Shown: one piece after another, positions 7,378 to 12,703 of the stretch
How the letters are laid out: each line of letters begins with the position of its first letter
How positions within the stretch are numbered: the stretch's first letter is position 1
Assembly (NCBI RefSeq): GCF_003951315.1
Contig: NZ_QLJH01000053.1
Coordinates: forward strand, 1 to 12,703
DNA: 12,703 bases
Reading direction: 5' to 3'
Source of the DNA: Sphingomonas sp. S-NIH.Pt15_0812
GTDB lineage: Bacteria; Pseudomonadota; Alphaproteobacteria; Sphingomonadales; Sphingomonadaceae
Position numbers and translations under genes: made by a program
Notes under the pieces: generated by a model
The model's database searches: none
What the model was told of the DNA's origin: nothing
The model's input: only the letters and a program-made list of their open reading frames with translations

Positions 7378-10300
7378 ATGGCACGTGTGAACACCAAAAT
7401 TCTGCTGATGGCTGCGGCATCCGTCACGGCGCTGGCGAGTGGCGGAACCGCTATGGCGCAGCAGTCATCGACCACCCAGGGGGTGCTGCAATCGCCGCCC
7501 GCCGATCAAGCTGCGTCGCCGACCGCGCAGGCCGCCGATCAGGATGGGTCCGTCCGCAACGGTGATGAGACGAGCGCCGACACTCAGACCGACGGCGGCG
7601 ACATCGTCGTCACGGGCATCCGGGCGGCACAACAGCGTGCGGTCAACCTGAAGCGCGATGCGGCGTCGGTCACCGACTCGATCTCGGCCGAGGACATCGG
7701 CAAGCTGCCGGACGTCACGATCTCGGACTCTTTGCAGCGCATCCCCGGCGTTCAGATCCGTCGTGATGCGGGCGAAGGCGCGTCGATAAACATCCGCGGC
7801 CTTCCTCAGGTGACCACGCTGCTCAACGGCGAAGCCTATTTGGGCGCCCAATCGATCACGACGATTCAGCCGAACTTCAACGACATCCCTTCTCAGCTGT
7901 TCGCAGGCGCCGACGTCATCAAGTCGAGCACTGCAGACCTGCTGAACGCGGGCATCACCGGCACAGTCAATCTTCGGACACGCCGCCCCTTCGATCTCAA
8001 AAAGGGTTTCACCTTCGCGGCGGCGGCGGAAGGCGCCTATGGCGACAAGACCAAGAAGTACGATCCGAATCTCAACGCACTGGTAGGTTGGCACGGCGAA
8101 CGGATTGGCATCCTGATCTCGGGCGCCTATTCAAACCTGCACCTGTCGAATTCGCATAACGGCATACAGGAGGGCTATGGCGCGGCGCTGCACAACGAGC
8201 AGTTCAATACCGCCGCCAATCCTACCGGCGACGTCAACACCAGCAACGGTTTCTCGCCTTCCAATCGACCACATGGCACGATCGTTGGGACCGGGCGCGA
8301 TGTGAATGGTGATGGCGACGCGAACGACGCGTTCATCGTGCCACAGGGCTTCACCGCATGGGACAAGGTCAACCAGCGCGAGCGCATCGGCATCAACGCA
8401 TCCGCGCAGTGGGAGATCAGCGATGCCCTGACGCTGAATGCCGATGCGTTCTTCACCCAGCAGAACGAGAACGACCGGACGGCCGGTATCCAGATGCAGA
8501 ACGTCAACTGGCAGGCGGGAGAGTTCGTCCCCGGTCGGTCGCGCAATACCGGTCGGCAGGTCACACTAACCAGCGGGAACATCTCGCGCGCATATGATTT
8601 GAACACGACGCAGATCTATAATTACGACCTCGGCAATTTTGACTCCTACAGTCAGAACGACCGCTACAAGTCGCAATCCCAGAACTACAACGTCGAACTG
8701 AAGTACGACAATGGCGGCCGCTTCAAGGCAGTGGTGCGTGGCATCTACGGCAAGGCTTACAGCAACTACGACCAAAGCTACCTGCAATTCAGCCCCTCGA
8801 ACGGTGCGCAGTGGCAGCCTGGAGGCATTGGCCACTATCCAAGTGGCGACATCGCATTCAATCCCGGCGGCTACCAAGTGAACACGGTAGCCGGTGCCGC
8901 GTCGCTTCCAGCAAGCGTTGATTTTACCGGCGCGCAGCCGGTGTTCACCTTGCCAACGCAGCTGACGACGCTTCTCGGCAACATCGACAACTACGCGCTG
9001 AAGACCACCTCGTCGGAGGGCAACTACCGCCGCAAGGGTGACCTGAAGCTGGTCCGTGGCGACGTCACGTACGAGGCTAACGACAATGTCAGCGTAGCCG
9101 CCGGCGTCCGCTACAGCGAGCGCTCGGTCGACGACTTCGAATTCGATCGCGCGGCGCCGCTCTATGCGGGCCAGGCTTCGCAGACGGGCGGCTGCCTTGT
9201 GAAGTGGAAGGCCTTCGACGTGCCAGTCGGCGACGCGTCGTGCTATGCTGGCACGGGCACGTTCAACACGCCGGGCTTCCGTCCCTACACGGCCGGTCTG
9301 ACTCGCAAGGCGAGCGCCGCGATCTTCAATGGCCAAGTAAAGCAGTACGACCTGCCCGGCGCCGGCCTACCCCCGATCTACGTCTTCGATCCAAAGGCCA
9401 TGGATAACGCCCTCGCGTTCCAGAACAGCTTCTACCCGGGGAACGTCGAAATCCAGAATCCGGGCGCATCCTTCAACGTCGGCGTCAAGCAGACCTCGGG
9501 CTACGCGCAGCTCAACGTCAAGGGCGAAGTCTTTGGCATCCCGGTGAGCGGCAACGCCGGGTTGAAGATTATCAACACCAAACTGGACATCACGCAGTAC
9601 GTTACCGGCTCGCCCCGCCCGTACGGTGTCGCGAACGTGTCGAACGGAACGGTAGAGACGAAGCGCAGCTTCACCGATTATCTGCCTGCCTTCAACCTGG
9701 CCTTCGACTTCGCCAGCAACCTGAAGCTACGTGTGGCCTTCTCACGAACCATGACGCTGCTCGACCTCAATCAATGGGGTGGCGGTCTCAACCCGACCTA
9801 TGCGATCGACACGACCAACCCGGGCTCGCCAGTGTTTCGCGTTACCGGCGGCAGTTCGAACGGCAACCCGCAACTCGATCCGTGGCGGGCGACGAACGTC
9901 GAGGGCTCGCTGGAATATTATATCGGTCGCAGCAGCCTGATCAGCCTAGGCGCATTCTACATCGACGTGGCGAGCTTCATCCAGTCGGGTAACATCGTAC
10001 GGACCGACCTGCCGGATAACGACGGGGTGGTTCGCAACCGCACCGTGTCCATCAGCACGCCGGTCCAAGGTGCGGGCGGCACGTTGAAGGGTGTCGAAGC
10101 AGGCTGGAAGCAGTCGTTCAGCGACCTAGCCTTCATGCCGACCGTGTTTTCCAATTTCGGCATCGACGCGAATGTCACCTACTCGCCGTCCGATTCTGGC
10201 CAGGTCGATCTCGCCGGCGACAAGATACCCTTCCAGGACAATTCCAAAATTCAGACGAATCTCGCGGGGTTCTATCAAGACAGCCATTTCCAGGCGCGTG

Positions 10301-10557
10301 TAGCATGGAACTACCGCTCGAAGCGTGCCGTGCAGCAGAACTTTGGCGGCATCCAGGGGTTAGAACTTTATCAGCAGCCCACAAACTATGTCGATGCCTC
10401 GATCAGCTACGATTTCACGCCGAACCTGACGATTTACGCTCAGGGCTCCAACCTGACGGGCGAGTATGAGAAGTACTACCTGACGTTCCCGGATGAAAAG
10501 GCGTACAACAACATCTACGAGCGCCGATTCATGGCAGGCGCCCGTGTGAAGTTCTGA
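7378..10557 (+). CDS. TonB-dependent outer-membrane receptor, glycan-uptake type
   Basis: A 1059-residue receptor. A signal peptide (about residues 1-27, ending in TAMA-QQ) is followed by a low-complexity Gln/Ala/Asp linker and a TonB box (DIVVTGIR, about 75-82). The plug domain begins at about 92 (SVTDSISAEDIGKLPDVTISDSLQRIPGVQIRR, quoted in two blocks: residues 98-114 and 115-129) and includes INIRGLP and the ADVIKSSTADLL / GITGTVNLRTRRPF end. The 22-strand-type barrel fills the rest and ends in ARVKF, with the terminal Phe expected for outer-membrane assembly. Size and plug motifs fit the Xanthomonas/Caulobacter TonB-receptor class, which imports oligosaccharides using TonB-ExbB-ExbD energy. 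It heads the plus-strand unit, divergent from the GH2/esterase genes, and is followed after 56 bases by the halogenase, a pairing seen repeatedly in this class. Cargo is inferred to be the glycan attacked by the neighbouring enzymes. Confidence 0.95.
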   Translation: MARVNTKILLMAAASVTALASGGTAMAQQSSTTQGVLQSPPADQAASPTAQAADQDGSVRNGDETSADTQTDGGDIVVTGIRAAQQRAVNLKRDAASVTDSISAEDIGKLPDVTISDSLQRIPGVQIRRDAGEGASINIRGLPQVTTLLNGEAYLGAQSITTIQPNFNDIPSQLFAGADVIKSSTADLLNAGITGTVNLRTRRPFDLKKGFTFAAAAEGAYGDKTKKYDPNLNALVGWHGERIGILISGAYSNLHLSNSHNGIQEGYGAALHNEQFNTAANPTGDVNTSNGFSPSNRPHGTIVGTGRDVNGDGDANDAFIVPQGFTAWDKVNQRERIGINASAQWEISDALTLNADAFFTQQNENDRTAGIQMQNVNWQAGEFVPGRSRNTGRQVTLTSGNISRAYDLNTTQIYNYDLGNFDSYSQNDRYKSQSQNYNVELKYDNGGRFKAVVRGIYGKAYSNYDQSYLQFSPSNGAQWQPGGIGHYPSGDIAFNPGGYQVNTVAGAASLPASVDFTGAQPVFTLPTQLTTLLGNIDNYALKTTSSEGNYRRKGDLKLVRGDVTYEANDNVSVAAGVRYSERSVDDFEFDRAAPLYAGQASQTGGCLVKWKAFDVPVGDASCYAGTGTFNTPGFRPYTAGLTRKASAAIFNGQVKQYDLPGAGLPPIYVFDPKAMDNALAFQNSFYPGNVEIQNPGASFNVGVKQTSGYAQLNVKGEVFGIPVSGNAGLKIINTKLDITQYVTGSPRPYGVANVSNGTVETKRSFTDYLPAFNLAFDFASNLKLRVAFSRTMTLLDLNQWGGGLNPTYAIDTTNPGSPVFRVTGGSSNGNPQLDPWRATNVEGSLEYYIGRSSLISLGAFYIDVASFIQSGNIVRTDLPDNDGVVRNRTVSISTPVQGAGGTLKGVEAGWKQSFSDLAFMPTVFSNFGIDANVTYSPSDSGQVDLAGDKIPFQDNSKIQTNLAGFYQDSHFQARVAWNYRSKRAVQQNFGGIQGLELYQQPTNYVDASISYDFTPNLTIYAQGSNLTGEYEKYYLTFPDEKAYNNIYERRFMAGARVKF

Positions 10558-10568
10558 TAGAACATGGT

Positions 10569-10594
10569 GCCCGCCATCCTCGCCGATGGCGGGC
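10569..10594 (+). terminator. 10-bp GC-rich hairpin between receptor and halogenase genes
   Basis: GCCCGCCATC (10569-10578) and GATGGCGGGC (10585-10594) pair perfectly over 10 bp with a 6-base loop, starting 11 bases after the receptor stop. The following CTTATT is a poor T-tract. It may be a weak, partial terminator that lowers halogenase expression relative to the receptor, or an mRNA-stabilising 3' structure. The halogenase ribosome site (GGAGG, 10605-10609) begins 10 bases after it. The structure is seen; the role is inferred. Confidence 0.55.
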
Positions 10595-10613
10595 CTTATT
10601 CCCCGGAGGGTCT

Positions 10614-12140
10614 ATGAGTGAAGCCGAGGAAACGGACTCGGGGCCCCCGTGGCAGCTGCGGTCCATAGTGATCGCCGGTGGTGGAACCGCGGGCTGGATG
10701 GCGGCGTCGTACCTCGCCAAGCGGCTCGAGGGCCGGAACGTTCGCATCACGGTCATAGAATCCAGCGCCATCGGCACCGTTGGCGTGGGCGAAGCGACGG
10801 TTCCAGGCATCCGGGACTTCCTTCGGGTGTTGGACGTCACCGAGCATGAGGTCATGGCGGCCACCCAGGGAACGGCGAAGCTCGGCATCGAATTCGTCGA
10901 TTGGAAGCATCCAGGCACCCGATTCTTCCATCCCTTCGGCTTGTACGGCATGCGCTCGCGCGGCGTTGCCTTCCATCACTACGTCCGCAAGCTTCGTCAG
11001 GCCGGACACGAGATCGATATCGGGGACTATTGCCTCGCGACCGCGATGGCACGTCGCAACCTCTTCATGCAGCCCACCGATCGCCCGGTCCACGACCTGC
11101 TATATTTCGACTGGGCGCTACATTTCGATGCAGCCCTTTTTGCCAGGTTCCTTCGTGCGAAGGCGATGGAGTGGGGTGTGTCCCACCTCGACGCGACGAT
11201 CACCTGCGTGCGTACGGACGAGACGTCGGGCCATATCCGCGCCCTCGACACGGATCGTGGCGAAACGGTCGCCGGAGATTTCTTCATTGATTGCACCGGC
11301 TTTCGGGCGCTTTTGATCGGTGAGGCGCTCGGCATACCCTATGAAGAGTGGACGAATCTGCTGCCATGCGATCGTGCCGTGGCCGTGCCGTGCGTGCGGC
11401 GCGAGGCGCTGACCCCGTACACCCGAAGCACTGCTCTCTCCGCCGGGTGGCAGTGGCGCATACCGTTGCGGCATCGCGTGGGCAACGGATACGTGTACGC
11501 GAGCCGCCACCTTTCAGACGACGAGGCGACGGCGACCCTCCTCGCGCGGCTGGAGGGGGAGGCGCTCGCGGAACCCAATGCGATCCGCTTCCGGACGGGG
11601 CGGCGCAGCGCGTTCTGGCATCGCAACTGCGTCGCGCTCGGTCTGGCGGCAGGGTTCATGGAGCCCCTCGAATCGACCAGTATCACGCTCATCCAGACGG
11701 GCTTGGAGAAGCTGCTTGGGCTCCTCCCAGACCGTCGGTTCGATCCGGCGCTGGAGGATGAGTATAATCGGACGACGGCGTTGGAATATGAGCGGATCCG
11801 CGACTTCCTCATCCTGCACTATGTCGCAAATACACGTCGTGGAGAGCCAATGTGGGATCGCTGCCGCAGCACCGCTCTGCCACCGATGCTCGCTAACAAG
11901 CTACGTCTGTACAAGGCGCGTGGTCATCTCGTCCGATACGACTGGGAGTCGTTCCAAGATCCAAGCTGGATATCGATGTACGAGGGCTTTGACATCCAGC
12001 CGGTTACTTACGACCTGGCAGCGGACCATTTTTCCGAGGCCGATCTAGCTGCAGCACTGGACCGCATGCGGTCATCGATCGCCGACGCCGTCGATTTGGC
12101 TGAGCCGCACGAGACCTATCTCAACGTATTATATCGTTAA
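10614..12140 (+). CDS. Flavin-dependent 'tryptophan' halogenase family protein
   Basis: A 508-residue protein of the PrnA/RebH family, which uses reduced FAD, oxygen and halide to make hypohalous acid that halogenates an aromatic substrate. The FAD-binding GGGTAGW is at 22-28 and VGVGEATVPG at 56-65. Lys89, in AKLGIEFVDW, aligns with the catalytic Lys79 of PrnA/RebH. The family signature WxWxIP is GWQWRIP (278-284). EPLESTSI (350-357) holds Glu353, matching PrnA Glu346, and Ser356 where PrnA has the halide-contacting Gly349. The protein therefore looks catalytically competent. Start: GGAGG four bases before the ATG. It follows a TonB receptor, as many such genes do in Caulobacter, Xanthomonas and sphingomonads. 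There is no signal peptide, so it is cytoplasmic. Its substrate is unknown, and free tryptophan should not be assumed. A flavin reductase would be needed; none is in the window. Confidence 0.9.
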   Translation: MSEAEETDSGPPWQLRSIVIAGGGTAGWMAASYLAKRLEGRNVRITVIESSAIGTVGVGEATVPGIRDFLRVLDVTEHEVMAATQGTAKLGIEFVDWKHPGTRFFHPFGLYGMRSRGVAFHHYVRKLRQAGHEIDIGDYCLATAMARRNLFMQPTDRPVHDLLYFDWALHFDAALFARFLRAKAMEWGVSHLDATITCVRTDETSGHIRALDTDRGETVAGDFFIDCTGFRALLIGEALGIPYEEWTNLLPCDRAVAVPCVRREALTPYTRSTALSAGWQWRIPLRHRVGNGYVYASRHLSDDEATATLLARLEGEALAEPNAIRFRTGRRSAFWHRNCVALGLAAGFMEPLESTSITLIQTGLEKLLGLLPDRRFDPALEDEYNRTTALEYERIRDFLILHYVANTRRGEPMWDRCRSTALPPMLANKLRLYKARGHLVRYDWESFQDPSWISMYEGFDIQPVTYDLAADHFSEADLAAALDRMRSSIADAVDLAEPHETYLNVLYR

Positions 12141-12172
12141 GTCGACTAATCGCCGGGCATCACGGATGACAA

Positions 12173-12338
12173 TCAACGTCTTCCGCTCTGTATCAAAATC
12201 GAGTCCGACGGCAGGATGTGATCGAGGAATGGGAGGATTGCGGCTCCTACCGCAGGCGCATCCTGCGCCATTACGGCAGGCATGATCTTGGCCCGGCAGG
12301 GCTGTGGGACGGCGTTCAATGCCTCTGAGAGGCCCTCA
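12173..12338 (-). pseudogene. C-terminal gene remnant, possibly a ROK-family protein, cut by the IS3 element
   Basis: On the minus strand a frame enters from the IS3 end and stops at 12173. Outside the element it gives about 54 residues, including PAVMAQDAPAVGAAILPFLD and ending LPSDSILIQSGRR. The pattern of a conserved D-A followed by GAA and a hydrophobic helix resembles the C-terminus of ROK-family regulators and kinases. The N-terminal part is missing, and upstream codons in this frame are IS3 sequence, so the gene appears interrupted by the insertion. It lies convergent to the halogenase, 32 bases from its stop. If it was a ROK repressor, it may have controlled this locus. The fragment being real coding sequence is moderately likely; the family call is weak. 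Confidence 0.4.
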
Positions 12339-12401
12339 TGAGCTGCCCCCCCCTGAGTGGTCCATCGACTATGACAGTCTGGACCAAGGAAGGGACGACG
12401 A

Positions 12402-12680
12402 ATGCCTGCCAAGAAGCACAAGCCCGAGGAAATCATCGGGAAGCTGCGCGAGGTTGAGATCATGCTGGGTCAGGGCGGCACGACCGCCGAGGCTTGCCGG
12501 CGGATCGCCGTCAGCGAGCAGACTTACTATCGGTGGCGCAAGGAATATGGCGGCCTGAAGACGGATCAGGCGCGTCGGATGAAGGATCTGGAGAAGGAGA
12601 ACGCCCGGCTGCGTCGTGCGATCTCGGATCTGACGCTCGACAAGCTGATCCTGCAGGAGGCAGCAAAGGGAAACTTCTGA
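12402..12680 (+). CDS. IS3-family transposase OrfA
   Basis: A 92-residue DNA-binding subunit of an IS3-type (IS407-like group) transposase. The N-terminal helix-turn-helix of the Transposase_8 type runs through KPEEIIGKLREVE and TTAEACRRIAVSEQTYYRWRKEYGG (about residues 8-50). A leucine-zipper-like coiled coil follows (MKDLEKENARLRRAI, about 59-73), then the conserved LTLDKLILQEA tail. Length is normal for OrfA. GGAAGGG seven bases before the ATG supports the start. The catalytic DDE part is supplied by OrfB, joined by -1 frameshifting just before the stop. It appears intact and could be mobile if OrfB is intact. Confidence 0.92.
   Translation: MPAKKHKPEEIIGKLREVEIMLGQGGTTAEACRRIAVSEQTYYRWRKEYGGLKTDQARRMKDLEKENARLRRAISDLTLDKLILQEAAKGNF
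12668..12674 (+). promoter_or_regulatory. Candidate -1 ribosomal frameshift site G_GGA_AAC
   Basis: GGGAAAC is an exact X_XXY_YYZ heptamer and lies in the correct phase of OrfA (GGA 12669-12671, AAC 12672-12674), two codons before the TGA. A -1 slip continues as L-L-S-P-A-R-R-R-R-C, which fits the start of the partner OrfB in this IS group. Any stimulatory RNA structure would lie beyond the window edge. Confidence 0.6.
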
Positions 12681-12703
12681 GCCCCGCACGGCGCCGACGC
12701 TGC
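12674..12703 (+). CDS. IS3-family transposase OrfB, first ten codons only (via -1 frameshift)
   Basis: In the -1 frame relative to OrfA the sequence reads LLSPARRRRC up to the window edge. Basic residues right after SPAR are typical of the junction between OrfA and the integrase-like OrfB in this IS group. No ATG or GTG is present in this stretch, which supports production as an OrfAB fusion. The DDE domain is not in the window, so intactness is unknown. Confidence 0.55.

Larger units (their letters stand above)
12339..12703 (+). mobile_element. IS3-family insertion sequence, left portion (runs off the window)
   Basis: A candidate left terminal repeat starts with TGAGCTGCCCCCCC (from 12339), with the TG tip and C-run common in IS3/IS407-group ends. 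It is followed after about 60 bases by a complete OrfA and the beginning of OrfB in the -1 frame. The right end is outside the window, so the terminal repeat and target duplication cannot be confirmed; the left boundary may be off by a few bases. Confidence 0.7.

Noticed and set aside
8566..9336. 256-residue open frame on the minus strand inside the receptor gene
   Set aside because: Arginine- and valine-rich antisense shadow of a well-supported receptor frame; no family motif or ribosome site.
12173..12463. A 96-residue minus-strand ORF taken as an intact gene
   Set aside because: Its first about 42 codons fall within the IS3 left end and OrfA; only the part below about 12338 looks like older coding sequence, so it is reported as a remnant.
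1..12703. CRISPR arrays, tRNA or rRNA genes, phage genes
   Set aside because: No regularly spaced repeats, cloverleaf-like segments, rRNA-like sequence or phage structural proteins were seen on either strand.

Overview
The window looks like a piece of a high-GC alphaproteobacterial genome, most likely a Sphingomonas-type organism. The basis is the large TonB-dependent receptor of the Xanthomonas/Caulobacter type, a flavin-dependent halogenase next to it, and secreted glycan-active enzymes with strong Shine-Dalgarno sites. This is inferred from protein character; no rRNA or other taxonomic marker is present.

Layout. Positions 1-127 are the right end of an IS66-family element (C-terminus of TnpC plus a CGCTTAC terminal repeat). 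A class I SAM-dependent methyltransferase follows on the minus strand (161-1054). Then, after 227 bases in which I see no gene or terminator, comes the core of the window: a glycan-utilisation locus built from two divergent transcription units around a regulatory region at 7130-7377. The minus-strand unit reads ROK sugar kinase of the Mak type (7129-6446), secreted LamG plus GH2 glycosidase (6375-2914), secreted carbohydrate O-acetylesterase of the SIAE type (2814-1282). The plus-strand unit reads TonB-dependent receptor (7378-10557), flavin-dependent 'tryptophan' halogenase (10614-12140). The right edge holds a C-terminal gene remnant (12173 to about 12338, minus strand, possibly a ROK-type protein), cut off by the left end of an IS3-family element whose OrfA is complete (12402-12680) and whose OrfB runs off the window.

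How the parts fit. The receptor would import an oligosaccharide across the outer membrane. The GH2 enzyme and the esterase, both with signal peptides, would remove a terminal sugar and acetyl groups in the periplasm or at the surface. The kinase would have phosphorylated the released hexose. A Mak-type kinase beside a GH2 enzyme suggests a mannose-containing or otherwise beta-linked, acetylated glycan, but the substrate is not proven by sequence. The halogenase keeps its catalytic residues and has no obvious place in glycan breakdown.

Most notable: the ROK kinase has lost about 100 internal residues in frame, including the zinc and substrate-binding segment; a neighbouring gene is broken by an insertion sequence; a perfect 16-bp palindrome sits in the divergent control region; GC-rich hairpins separate the genes inside both units; and the IS3 element carries an in-frame G_GGA_AAC slippery heptamer just before the OrfA stop. 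The locus therefore looks like a recognisable glycan-uptake system in the course of decay or rewiring by mobile elements.
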